Origin: Saprospiraceae bacterium
GTDB taxonomy: Bacteria > Bacteroidota > Bacteroidia > Chitinophagales > Saprospiraceae
Assembly: GCA_016715245.1 (NCBI GenBank)
Contig: JADKAS010000002.1
Coordinates: forward strand, 1 to 64,000
Direction: 5' to 3'
DNA: 64,000 nt
Shown here: positions 1-9,900 of the stretch, piece after piece
Numbering within the stretch: the stretch's first letter is position 1
Layout: each line of letters starts with the position of its first letter
Made by a program: the position numbers and the translations under genes
The notes under the pieces: model-generated
What the model was told of the DNA's origin: nothing
Database searches by the model: none
The model's input: the letters and a program-made list of their open reading frames with translations, nothing else

Positions 1-738
1 GCAATCGTGACCAAACAATATACAGGAAATTCGACTTATTATCTTTATTGGGATGCAGGAAGGATTAAAGTATTTTCCAGCAACGGAACTGTAACATCAA
101 CATTGACAGATAATACAACAGTATATCCAACAGGAGAGACATGGTTGCACATTGTCTTTACATTTGATGACACCAATAATACAAGCAAACTGTATGTAAA
201 CGGAATTCTGAGAGCAACCGGTAGTCCGACGTACAGCCTTGCCTACAACACCAATCCTGTTGTGATAGGGGCAGGGTGGACAGGAAGCGTGTACAACAGT
301 TACTACAATGGTAAGATAGATGATATAAGAATTTATGATTATGCTCTTACTCAGAATCAGGTTTTGCATGTAATGAATGATTTACCCACAGAAGTTTGCA
401 ATGGTATTGATGATGATTGTGACGGAATTGTGGATGAAGGCATCGGAATTACAAACACATTTAATAATTCTGGAGGAAATAATGCCTGGGAGCTGGCGAA
501 CAACTGGAGTCTGAATATTGTGCCTTCCAGATGTCATGATATTATTATACCTGGGTCATATAATGTGATTTTGACCGGAGATGCAGAGGGAGCTTCTGTT
601 TGGTTACAATCAGGTGCACAACTAAATGTGAATAATTCAGGATTTTTAGAACTATTTTATGGTAACGGAATTTTTACTTTTAAAAATGAAGGGATTCTGA
701 CAAATTCAGGAATAATTATTTTGTATAAAATCCCATAA
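1..738 (+). CDS. LamG-domain surface protein, C-terminal part (5' end outside window)
   Basis: The reading frame is open from the first base, so the start lies upstream. The first ~125 residues look like a concanavalin/LamG jelly-roll domain, with the typical closing motif DDIRIYDYALT. A MopE-type putative metal-binding motif follows (CNGIDDDCDGIVDEG, about residues 131-145), and then a segment resembling the beta-helical cores found in Bacteroidota cell-surface proteins (NNWS...DIIIPGSYNVILTG). No T9SS sorting tail is visible: the protein ends at IILYKIP. It may therefore be truncated, or it may be a short member. Similar LamG modules occur in the gene at the right end of the window. LamG domains usually bind carbohydrate or mediate adhesion; the ligand here is unknown. 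The family call is solid, the exact role is not. Confidence 0.75.
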   Translation, partial: AIVTKQYTGNSTYYLYWDAGRIKVFSSNGTVTSTLTDNTTVYPTGETWLHIVFTFDDTNNTSKLYVNGILRATGSPTYSLAYNTNPVVIGAGWTGSVYNSYYNGKIDDIRIYDYALTQNQVLHVMNDLPTEVCNGIDDDCDGIVDEGIGITNTFNNSGGNNAWELANNWSLNIVPSRCHDIIIPGSYNVILTGDAEGASVWLQSGAQLNVNNSGFLELFYGNGIFTFKNEGILTNSGIIILYKIP

Positions 739-851
739 AGTTCTTAAATTTTCTTTTTGATTCCACACTGTTTTTTATTGATTCTTAGCAATCATTAAAT
801 TTACTTTCCAAAATTATTACTATAATTTCACTATCCATATAAGTAATTTAA

Positions 852-889
852 TAAAAAAGCAGATGCCAACATCCATCGACATCTGCTTT
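852..889 (-). terminator. Rho-independent terminator of the sulP-carbonic anhydrase operon
   Basis: A perfect 10-bp stem (AAAGCAGATG paired with CATCTGCTTT, 14-nt loop) lies 50 nt past the carbonic anhydrase stop. On the minus strand it is followed by a run of six T. It sits between convergent genes, so it may also damp read-through from the left. Confidence 0.7.
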
Positions 890-938
890 AATGTATTGTT
901 CAGATCAGGTACTCTTCATCGGTTTTTGCAGATTTTCA

Positions 939-1562
939 TTATTCATAAAAATCGACTTTTCCAGAATCTACATCGTACATGCCTCCAACGATTTTGATGG
1001 TACCTGCTTCTTCCAGTTCTCTGATGATGACACTTTCTCTTTTGATACGTTCCATGGTAAGTTTTACGTTGAGGCTGGCGACCTTTTCCACAAATTCAGC
1101 ATTTTTACTGGTTCTGTTGTCCAAAGTTGATTTTTCTTCGTATACAGCAGGTTGAATTTTGTTTAAAAGGGTAGTGAGGTTGCCCATTTCTATATGATCA
1201 CAGGCACCTCTTACGGCACCGCACTTGGAATGACCTAGTACAACGATGATTTTGGAACCAACCACTTTGGTAGCAAATTCCATACTGCCGAGGATATCTT
1301 CATTAAGGATATTTCCGGCTATCCTTACACTAAAAACGTCTCCAAGTCCCTGATCAAATATTAATTCTGCTGAGGTACGGCTGTCTATACAGCTTAGTAT
1401 GATGGCAAATGGCCATTGTCCGTCACGCGTATCGTTGACTTGTTCGAGAAGGTCTCTGTTTACTTTAAGATTGTTAATAAACCTCGCATTGCCTTCCTTC
1501 AAAAATTGAAGTGCTTTATCAGGGTTTACTGTGGATTGAGATTCTGCACTATGCGCTTTCAT
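939..1562 (-). CDS. Beta-class carbonic anhydrase
   Basis: Cytoplasmic zinc enzyme interconverting CO2 and bicarbonate, 207 aa, normal length for the class. The beta-class signature is complete: C58-x-D60-x-R62 in ILSCIDSR and H111-x-x-C114 in GHSKCGAV supply the zinc ligands Cys/His/Cys and the Asp/Arg dyad. There is no signal peptide. It begins 28 nt after the stop of the SulP transporter on the same strand, so the two are almost certainly co-transcribed. That context suggests a bicarbonate supply or pH module: the transporter imports or exports HCO3- and the anhydrase equilibrates it. The start ATG gives MKAHSAESQS; the stop is followed by a good terminator. The family assignment is very secure; the physiological direction is inferred. 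Confidence 0.95.
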   Translation of the reverse strand: MKAHSAESQSTVNPDKALQFLKEGNARFINNLKVNRDLLEQVNDTRDGQWPFAIILSCIDSRTSAELIFDQGLGDVFSVRIAGNILNEDILGSMEFATKVVGSKIIVVLGHSKCGAVRGACDHIEMGNLTTLLNKIQPAVYEEKSTLDNRTSKNAEFVEKVASLNVKLTMERIKRESVIIRELEEAGTIKIVGGMYDVDSGKVDFYE

Positions 1563-1590
1563 GATATGTATGATTTATATTTGTTTAAAA

Positions 1591-3189
1591 TTATTTAGGT
1601 TTTTCAGTCCAGGTGTGACTGTTTTCTTTTAAAGTGTTTTCAAGTTTGTATTTGTCTTTAAATCCTGTCAATTCTACCTTTATGCCTCTTTCGGGTCCCC
1701 CTGCTTGCACAAATTCTTTTATGAGATCAAGTACATCGTGGGCTATATATTCCGTTTGAGAAGCATTGATGATGACAGTGCTATTCTCAGGTAGATGGCC
1801 CAAAGTAAGTTTGATGGCAGCTTTATTGAGAAAGGATACTTCCTGCGCCAGGTCTATATGTATGATGTCACCTGAAGTATAAGTCTCTTTTCTGAAATAG
1901 TAGGCCCGTTTGAGATTGCCTGATAAAATAAAGGCTATACTTATTACCAATCCAATCCCCACACCTGTTAGAAGGTCTGTAAAAACTACCGCCAGCAGCG
2001 TAGCTATAAAGGGTATAAACTGAAACTTGCCTTGATTCCAGAATTTCTTAATTTTATCCGGGTGGGCCAGTTTATATCCGATCAAAAACAGTATGGCTGC
2101 CAGGGTTGCCAAAGGAATTTTATTCAGCAGTGTCGGAATGGCCAAAACACTCACCAGTAAAAATACCCCATGAATTATTGCTGATAATTTTGTTCTTCCA
2201 CCAGAATTGATATTGGCTGTTGTCCTTACCACTACTGACGTCATGGGTAGGCCTCCAAGCAATCCACTTAAAATATTTCCAAAACCCTGCGCTTTCAGTT
2301 CTGTGTTCGTACTGGTATATCTTTTATATACATCCATCCTATCTGATGCTTCTATACATAAGAGCGTTTCTATGGAGGCTACAATGGCCAATGTGACAGC
2401 TACCGTCCACACAGTTTTATTGGTAATTCCTGCAAAATCGGGTAATGTAATTAAATTTCCAATGTCTGAAATGGATTGTAAAACAGGCAGATTTACTAAA
2501 TGGGAGGAATCCAAAGCCAACGATGAACCGGTAACCATAAATATTTCATTTAAAATGATACCTGTCACTACGGCAACCAATGCACCTGGTAAGAGTTTTA
2601 TTTTTTTTAAAGCAGGGACCTTATCCCACATGATGAGTATAGAGATAGATATTATGGTAATAATGGTGGCGCCCAGGCTAATATGATCAAAAGATTCGAC
2701 AAGGGTGGTGAATGTGTTTCCTCCTGATCTCTCCTCAAATGCGAGATCGCCTTCCACATCTTTGTCATATCCAAAAGCATGGGGTATCTGTTTCAAAAAA
2801 ATAATAACACCAATACCGGCGAGCATTCCCTCAATGACATTATTGGGGAAATAATTTGATATAGAACCGGCTTTCATGATACCCAGGAAAAGTTGTATGA
2901 TTCCTGATAAAACTACAGCCAGCAAAAATAATTCAAAGGAACCTAGTGAAGTAATGGATGAAAGTACAATGGCGGCCAGACCTGCTGCCGGACCAGACAC
3001 ACTTACATGAGAATTGCTCAACATGCCAACAACCAAACCACCGATGATTCCTGCAATAATTCCTGAAAAAAGTGGTGCTCCTGAAGCAAGTGCAATACCA
3101 AGACAAAGGGGCAATGCTACCAGAAATACAACAAGTCCTGATGAAAAGTCTGATTTAAAATATTTTGTTGTTAGAAATTTGTTGTCCAT
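1591..3189 (-). CDS. SulP-family anion transporter with STAS domain (probable bicarbonate transporter)
   Basis: 532 aa. The first ~420 residues form 10-12 hydrophobic helices with SulP hallmarks near the N-terminus (FLVALPLCLGIALASG, then SVSGPAAGLAAIV) and a central segment reading GGLPMTSVVVRTTANINSGG, the conserved SulP stretch before the last helices. A cytoplasmic STAS domain occupies roughly residues 435-520. SulP members carry sulfate, bicarbonate or dicarboxylates. The immediately downstream beta-carbonic anhydrase makes bicarbonate the best guess, as for BicA-like SulP proteins and the SulP-anhydrase pairs or fusions known in other bacteria. It is the first gene of a two-gene minus-strand operon. 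Family call secure; substrate inferred from the neighbour only. Confidence 0.93.
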   Translation of the reverse strand: MDNKFLTTKYFKSDFSSGLVVFLVALPLCLGIALASGAPLFSGIIAGIIGGLVVGMLSNSHVSVSGPAAGLAAIVLSSITSLGSFELFLLAVVLSGIIQLFLGIMKAGSISNYFPNNVIEGMLAGIGVIIFLKQIPHAFGYDKDVEGDLAFEERSGGNTFTTLVESFDHISLGATIITIISISILIMWDKVPALKKIKLLPGALVAVVTGIILNEIFMVTGSSLALDSSHLVNLPVLQSISDIGNLITLPDFAGITNKTVWTVAVTLAIVASIETLLCIEASDRMDVYKRYTSTNTELKAQGFGNILSGLLGGLPMTSVVVRTTANINSGGRTKLSAIIHGVFLLVSVLAIPTLLNKIPLATLAAILFLIGYKLAHPDKIKKFWNQGKFQFIPFIATLLAVVFTDLLTGVGIGLVISIAFILSGNLKRAYYFRKETYTSGDIIHIDLAQEVSFLNKAAIKLTLGHLPENSTVIINASQTEYIAHDVLDLIKEFVQAGGPERGIKVELTGFKDKYKLENTLKENSHTWTEKPK

Positions 3190-3305
3190 ATGTGTTTATA
3201 ATTAATAAATTATTTTTTCCTATCAGAATTGTTTACTGATAATTTTAAAAACCCTAATCCTTTGTTGTCAGAGCATAAATGAGAAAATAAAAGGAATGAA
3301 GTCAC

Positions 3306-3333
3306 CTTACCTCTAAATAATATAAGAGGTAAG
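3306..3333. promoter_or_regulatory. Inverted repeat upstream of the sulP operon
   Basis: A perfect 9-bp stem (CTTACCTCT with AGAGGTAAG, 10-nt AT-rich loop) lies 117 nt upstream of the SulP start. It could be an operator or a weak terminator of the small gene on its right; it has no T tract. Function is not established. Confidence 0.3.
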
Positions 3334-3436
3334 TGAAGGATGTTATTAACTTACACTTCAGGAGGATAATCTATGGAAATACTTTCGATAGATTCTTTTA
3401 TGTGGAGTAAAAAATAGAAGTTTTCACGATTCTGAG

Positions 3437-3649
3437 CTATATACATTTGGTTGAAATGTATATGTTTTTTTTTAGAGAAAACAAATCTTTTAATTTATTG
3501 CTTTCAATTTCGTTTCCGTCTTTGGATTGATTTTCTTCTTCGACAACCTCAATTGCAGGCACATCACCAGAAAATATAGTTATGGTTGACACAATGACGG
3601 AATGACACAAAGCCATCAAAATGAATAGTATGTAAATTTGTTTAACCAT
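3437..3649 (-). CDS. Small exported hypothetical protein
   Basis: 70 aa beginning with a hydrophobic N-terminal segment (MVKQIYILFILMALCHSVIV), followed by an acidic, hydrophilic stretch (VVEEENQSKDGNEIES) and a lysine-rich tail. This looks like a signal peptide or single membrane anchor with a short extracytoplasmic part. No family was recognised. It lies between the SulP operon and the patatin gene on the same strand, with gaps of more than 100 nt on both sides, so it may be transcribed alone. Tiny ORFs of this kind can be spurious; the signal-like N-terminus is the main support. Confidence 0.45.
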   Translation of the reverse strand: MVKQIYILFILMALCHSVIVSTITIFSGDVPAIEVVEEENQSKDGNEIESNKLKDLFSLKKNIYISTKCI

Positions 3650-3760
3650 CTACTATCAAACAAGAAGTTGTGAGAAAGGTTCAATGAAAGAACAAAAGTA
3701 CATGTTGAAAACCAATTTAATTTTTCAGTCTGATATAAAAAGAGCCGAATTTACATATTT

Positions 3761-5983
3761 TTAGTTTTTTGAAACTTTTTTGACTTCTTCTTTTGCTTTT
3801 TTGATAATAAAACTTATTTCATTCCTTGTAAGGTATCTTGACATCACCACTGAGGAAGTGTCAGCTGAAATACGAAAGTATTTCGGAAGGTTGAGGAAAT
3901 GGGTTTTTTTCTTTTCCGAAGTAGGTTTGTACAACTGCAATCTTACAATGGAATCAATGGAAGATTTTGTACCTTCAATCTCATGTAAATGAATCAGAGG
4001 ATTGGAAGTGAATATACTGTTGGTCACCGAGTTGATGACAGCTTTCAATTGTGATGTGATGACTTCCTCGGAAGCTTCAATTCTTCCGTTCTCCACGGTA
4101 ACGAGAATAATCTTTTTACCGGGAGAAATTCTGTCTCTGATGCTGCACGTCAATTGGTATATATTGTCCAGCGATTCAAAAGGGCCATTGTCGTACACAC
4201 CACCATCCATATAATTGCAACTGTCCACAATAGCGCTGGCACTGATCATAGGAAACATCTGGCTCAGGGTGACACTCTGACTCAGCGTTATTGTTTTGCC
4301 TTCTTTAGCCAGTTGGTCGAGTATGGAATAATAATTTAACCTTTCAGGTACGTCATAAAAATAAGGGCTTGAAATGGCAGGTAAACCTTTTGAAATATTA
4401 TCGGATACCGGTAAAAAAATGGGAAGCTTAGGCAGACTATCGGAATACAAATCTGACCATTTTAAACGGTTCAGCCTATTTTTATTGCCAAAACTTTTTG
4501 ATTCCATTCTCATTAAACTTTCATTTCGGTTCGTATATCGATTTCCAAAAAATTGTTTAAAAATATAATGGTCTGTAAAAAATAGTTTGTACAGAGATTT
4601 GGTTACGTAATCTACATTGTACAACTGCACTGCCTTTTCTTCCCAAGCCACCTTTTCCGTTTTTTCAAAATGTTTTACTGCCAGATAAAAAGCGGCTCCA
4701 TTGCTGCTTCCGGATATGGTGGTGACTGCAAGAATATTGTTTTTTATTTCCGGTATGGAATCCAACGAAGATAAAACCGAAAACATAGCACATCCGGCCC
4801 TTGATCCTCCACCCTGACCTGCAAGAATATATATATTTTGAGGATTGTCTTTTCTGGCAGAAATCCATTTTTCTATGGCTGTGGAAAGAGGAACATTCTG
4901 AAAATGTGTCGGAGCAAGTTGACTTTGTCTGAATTCATAATGCGGCACTTTTGCATCTTCGCTGATGAAAGCATAAAATGCTATAAGGAAAAGAATAAAA
5001 AGCAAAACAATAAAAGATGTTTTTTGCCTTTTTGACAGCAAACGGATTTTACCCGCCAGGGTTTTTTCCTTACTTTTTCCAATCAACAGAAAATAAATAA
5101 GTTTTCCGATTTCTGCCATTTCAAAAAAGATAACTCTCAGAATGATGGCGCCGAATATCAGAATATCAAATCCCGGAATGGTTCCTATAGGTATAAGGCT
5201 GATACTTAAAAAAAGAACGGCAAAGGTTAAAATATAAAACCAACCTCCAAACTTTTCTTTAAGTTCTTCCCAGAATTGATAAAAGCCGGATATAAGTGCC
5301 AGAGATAAAATAAAATATAAATGTTTGTACCATACATCAGCTTCTTCCACTCTTTCGAAAATCCTGATAAGAGGTCTGAGTAGTTTTGTCTCATAAATGA
5401 TAAAAAAATACAGGAATAAAACGATGATAATAAAAGCCAGAAATCGGTTGACTCCGGTGAAAAATTTTATATTTATATAAAAGCTGGTAGCCTTTCTTTC
5501 CTTATTAATTTTTTTGAAAGTTGGACCAATATTAAAATACAACATGGCCAGATAGGCTATCATTCCTATGGAAATAATAATAGAATAACAATGACTTAAG
5601 GGTTGGTTGGATAATAAAATACAAAGCCAGTAAAAGGAAGGTAATAAAGCAAGGATGATGTTGCCGATGTACAAACTTCTGGGAAGAAATTCTTCAATAG
5701 ATTTTTCTCTGTCTGTAAAAAGAGGGTCAGTTTTAATATGGTGCACAAAAATGCCTGCACACAAAAATCCATAGATAAAAACGAGGTAAGTAGAAAAAAA
5801 AGGATCTACACGATCAAAATCGTAAAACACAAGGTGTTTGGCTTTGTCGACATTCAGTAATAAGAGGAAAATAACCAAAAATAATGAATACCCGATGACC
5901 AATGAAAGGATATAGGGCATATACCCAAAAGGAGATTCTTTTTTAAAATCGGGTAATATGGTGTTTTTTGAATTTTCCATCAA
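3761..5983 (-). CDS. Membrane-anchored patatin-like phospholipase
   Basis: 740 aa. The N-terminal half (about residues 20-340) contains roughly nine or ten hydrophobic helices. The C-terminal half is a patatin-type acyl hydrolase: oxyanion loop GQGGGSRAG (389-397), nucleophile elbow GSSNG (425-429, Ser at 427) and the dyad Asp in MDGGVYDNG (593). All three catalytic elements are present, so lipid acyl hydrolase activity is expected, with the domain held at the inner membrane. Typical bacterial patatins are about 300 aa and soluble or outer-membrane-linked; the long polytopic N-terminus is unusual. The gene is monocistronic as far as visible. A 20-nt perfect palindrome lies just upstream of the start. 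Substrate and topology are unknown. Confidence 0.85.
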   Translation of the reverse strand: MMENSKNTILPDFKKESPFGYMPYILSLVIGYSLFLVIFLLLLNVDKAKHLVFYDFDRVDPFFSTYLVFIYGFLCAGIFVHHIKTDPLFTDREKSIEEFLPRSLYIGNIILALLPSFYWLCILLSNQPLSHCYSIIISIGMIAYLAMLYFNIGPTFKKINKERKATSFYINIKFFTGVNRFLAFIIIVLFLYFFIIYETKLLRPLIRIFERVEEADVWYKHLYFILSLALISGFYQFWEELKEKFGGWFYILTFAVLFLSISLIPIGTIPGFDILIFGAIILRVIFFEMAEIGKLIYFLLIGKSKEKTLAGKIRLLSKRQKTSFIVLLFILFLIAFYAFISEDAKVPHYEFRQSQLAPTHFQNVPLSTAIEKWISARKDNPQNIYILAGQGGGSRAGCAMFSVLSSLDSIPEIKNNILAVTTISGSSNGAAFYLAVKHFEKTEKVAWEEKAVQLYNVDYVTKSLYKLFFTDHYIFKQFFGNRYTNRNESLMRMESKSFGNKNRLNRLKWSDLYSDSLPKLPIFLPVSDNISKGLPAISSPYFYDVPERLNYYSILDQLAKEGKTITLSQSVTLSQMFPMISASAIVDSCNYMDGGVYDNGPFESLDNIYQLTCSIRDRISPGKKIILVTVENGRIEASEEVITSQLKAVINSVTNSIFTSNPLIHLHEIEGTKSSIDSIVRLQLYKPTSEKKKTHFLNLPKYFRISADTSSVVMSRYLTRNEISFIIKKAKEEVKKVSKN

Positions 5984-6414
5984 TGTGTTTTTAATGTACG
6001 TTTTGGTTGAAAAACCAAAAATACAATATTGCTTTCATATATGTATCAGGTGTTTTTCCTGTTTATTTAAGTGTTTTACCTTTGAAATATATTTATGTAT
6101 TGAAATAACTTTTTAAGAATGAACTGGATTATTTAATGGGTAATATCAAATAAAAATTAGGATGTTCTATGTTTTGTGATTTCATCATAAGATCAATAAG
6201 GTTTGATACAATGTAGCTTACTAAAAAAATTGTATTATTTTTATGAAGTAAAGGGAATAAATAACAGGAATACCATAATTTTATTTCCTTATAATTGAAA
6301 CACATGATGTGTTTATAATAATTATTAAATGAATGAATACGAATAGATTGTTATTTATTAACTTTGGTCTTTCTTGAAAAGAAAAATTATTTTTTAAGGA
6401 TAAAATCAAAAAAT
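5984..6414. other. Divergent intergenic region with palindrome and promoter-like box
   Basis: No gene seen. A perfect palindrome (8-bp arms TTTTGGTT/AACCAAAA, 6001-6020) lies 18-37 nt upstream of the patatin start and may be an operator or 5'-UTR hairpin. A plus-strand TACCTTTG box (6077-6084) matches the Bacteroidota -7 element TAnnTTTG but has no clear TTG at -33. Confidence 0.35.
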
Positions 6415-6831
6415 ATGAACCCAACCATCAGAAACATCATCGGCGTTGTTATTGGAATAGTAGTCGGTGCCTTCGTCAATATGAATTTAATCAACCTGGG
6501 GCACAGTATTTTTCCGCCTCCACCGGGCATAGACCTGACTACTATGGACGGTTTAAAAAATTATATGCCCATGATGGGATATAAAGATTTTATTTTTCCT
6601 TTTTTAGCGCATGCTTTGGGAACGATGGTCGGTGCTTTTTTAGCGGCATTGATATCTGCAACCCATAAAATGAGGATGGCTTATATAGTTGGTTTTTTCT
6701 TTTTCCTGGGAGGGATGTCTATGATCGTAATGGTGCCCTCGCCTTTATGGTTCACTTTTACTGACCTTGTCATTGCCTATATTCCTATGGCCTGGCTGGG
6801 TGGAAGGCTGGCTGGTGAAATCATGAAGTGA
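6415..6831 (+). CDS. Four-helix conserved membrane protein
   Basis: 138 aa from the ATG at 6415. A TTG 51 nt upstream in frame would only add a charged, unlikely N-terminus. Four hydrophobic segments: IIGVVIGIVVGAFVNM, FLAHALGTMVGAFLAALI, AYIVGFFFFLGGMSMIVMV and LVIAYIPMAWLGGRLAG, with a short periplasmic loop containing PPPPGIDLTTMDGLK. This resembles a family of small Bacteroidota inner-membrane proteins of unknown function. No enzyme motif or partner gene is apparent; both neighbours are on the opposite strand. It probably stands alone, with a long upstream region. Confidence 0.7.
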   Translation: MNPTIRNIIGVVIGIVVGAFVNMNLINLGHSIFPPPPGIDLTTMDGLKNYMPMMGYKDFIFPFLAHALGTMVGAFLAALISATHKMRMAYIVGFFFFLGGMSMIVMVPSPLWFTFTDLVIAYIPMAWLGGRLAGEIMK

Positions 6832-6945
6832 TAACGTAGAATTATAGATTTAAATGATACCTTGTGGGTGTAAATTATTCACACACTTAGTAACTTTATG
6901 TACTACAAAACTTAAAAACCAATACCTTATTATCAGGTAAATCCT

Positions 6946-9900
6946 CTATTGAATCTTAATGAACGGCAAGGAATATTCTTTTTCTTTTTGTTTCCAGCTC
7001 AGGGTATACATTCCTGAAGGAAGAAAAGAAACATCAAATGTACTTTGATCAGCATACACATTTTCTGAATCATTCCACATCAGTTTACCAAGACTATCCG
7101 AAATCTTCATGTCGCTGATTTTTTCAGGACTACCTGTAGACAGGATTATTTCTTTTAACGTCGGATTCGGATAAATACGCAGGGCGGAATGATATCCGTT
7201 TTCAGTTGACGAGGTGCGTGTGATCGTCCAGGTTTCACTGATGATAAAACAACCATTGGCATCCGTAACCACTACATGATAGTCTCCGATTTCTCGTGTG
7301 GTGATATAGGAGGTATCGGTTTCCAGTTTTTCACCGTTTTTATACCATACATATGAATAAGGCGCGGTGCCTCCACTAGTTAAAATATTTAAGAGGGCAT
7401 CTTCTGTATCCGTAATCACAAGAACGGGATTGACTGATGAAAGTGCCAAAACTTCCGGTTGGGTAATGGTAAAGGTATCCACAGAAATACAGAGATTTTC
7501 ATCCGTGACGGTCAGTATATATTCTCCGGCAGCCAGATCTGAAATACGCTGATTTACGGTACCGTTTGACCAGAGATATTCAAAGTCCCCTGTGCCTCCT
7601 TTTGTGGTGGTTTCAATCGTTCCCGTGGAATTTCCAAAACATAAATTATGGGTGACAACACCATTGGTATTGATTTTATCCGGTTCGGAAATCGTATAAC
7701 TTTCTACACTGAAACATCCCAAAACATCCGAAATTGTGATGTGGTACTGACCAGCCGAAATATCGGCAAGCCCCAGACCGGTTTGTCCGTTGGACCAGAG
7801 ATAAGAAAAATTTCCGTTTCCTCCGATGGCAAATGTTTCAATAGATCCATTGGATTCACCATAACATGTAGGTTGTGTGGTGGTGGCGTTGGCGGCAATT
7901 TTTGAGGGTTGATATATATCAAAGGTTTCTATTATTTCGCAGCCAGTAGCATCACTTATGGTTACCGTATAATTGCCTGCGGTCAGGTTGTCTATGTTTT
8001 CGTTCTGCAACCCATTCGACCAAACATATTGATAAGGTTCCAGCCCTCCGTTTGACGTGATGTTGATGTTCCCGTCCTGTCCACCGAAGCAGGTAACATT
8101 TTGTTTTTCAAAAACCGAAGCCAATGTGCATCCATAATCATTGCAGGATTCTGCCTCAATGGTTTTGGTAGCTACACATCCGTTACCATCTGTTACTTCA
8201 ATGACATAGGTTTGATTTCCCAATACAGGGCTTTGGATTCCTAAACCATAATAGGTATAATTGCCGTTTCCTCCTGAGGCATTCGGTAAAAACGTAACAG
8301 CTCCTCTGCTTTGGCATTCCTGGGTTACTTCCAGTTGTAAGCGTGTAAACTGAGGTTCATTGTCAGATATTTCCAGGCAAATATTTCCCGAAAGGGATTT
8401 TCCATTTATCACGGAAGAACCGATCTGAATATAGTATAATTCACCGGAATTCAAACCTTCCAGGGTTGTAAAACCTTTACAATGATGTTGTCCGGAGGAA
8501 CAATATACAGAATTCAATTCCGTACACGTGCCTTCATATACAGCTAAGAGGTTTGGAAAGTCAGATTTTACGTTGAGATAAACGGTTCCTGAAGACGGAG
8601 CAATAAATGAAAACCAGATATCATTATGGATATAAGGGTTACATTTTGTGCTGATACCTGAAAATCCGGCACCGGTATTGGGAAGGGTAGTACAACCCGC
8701 ATTGAGATTCAGCCTGGTGGCAAGAGTACAGGTTGGATTTTGAATATTGGTAGGTTGTTTTTGGCTTACTTTTGCACACACCTTTCCTTCCAGCAAAGAA
8801 AAATATCCGGTAATCTGAATAAAATAAGTGTTGCCGGGCATTACATTTTTCATATTCAGTTTTTGCCCGTTAAAATCCGCTGAAGTTTCGACAAGATTGG
8901 CACAGGTACCTTCGTACATGGTAATGACATCTGCAAAATCAGCCTGACTTTCAAAAACAAAATCCCCTTGTGTTTCAGGGGTAAAACTATACCATATATC
9001 CGCCCGTGAACGATGGTTTACGGAAGGAAGAGGCCCATCCAAAAGCGCTACGGTATTATTAGCTTCCACACAGGGTAGACCAACTGCTACAAGAAGGGCA
9101 TTGGCACACAATTCATTTTGAGGAAATACCGAGTTTTTATTTTTTTGTACAATTTTTATACAACCGTTACCTCTGTCAAGTCCAAATTCATTTTTTTGAC
9201 CCGTAACCCTGAATATGAATGACTGACCGGCATCTGCGGAGAAAAATAATTCTTCACCTTTAAAACCGAATTCATCTTTATTTTCAGAACCCACGGCCAC
9301 AGCATTCAAACAATCTCCCCTAAAAACTTCCACCATATCATTAAAAATACTGGAAGTAGAGACAAGATATTCAGAAGAAGCAGGTGCAGTCCATGAGAAA
9401 TAAACTTTTCCGGTTGTGTTGGGAATATTGATATTAAATTCATCGGCAAACAAAGCATTGGTATTATCAAAGGCCACACATTCTTCGTTTGTAGTTATTA
9501 TTTTTGCTTTGGCACATTTATCATTAATGTCGCCTTCACCGACTATTTTAATGTTGTCCATACCCAGCCACCATGCCCATCCGGCATCGTTGTATTCCCA
9601 GATCAGCCTAATATTTTCGCTTCTGAAAGGGGATAAATCGATGCTCTCTTTGACAAATTGATCTACGTTGGGTCCTCCGACATCACCATTGTAGGTTTTG
9701 ACCGGTATCCATTCTTTCCCATTGTCGACGTAAAGCTGAAGGTATTCATTTTGTTCGTAGATTCTGAAAATGAAATCGTATTCAAGCGTATATTGGCCGT
9801 ATTGTTCGCCGTTAAAAAAAGGAGAATACAATCTGATTTTGGAAAGAGGTGCATTTTCACCTAATATATCATCATTAAAAAATGCAAAACAGGTTCCGTC

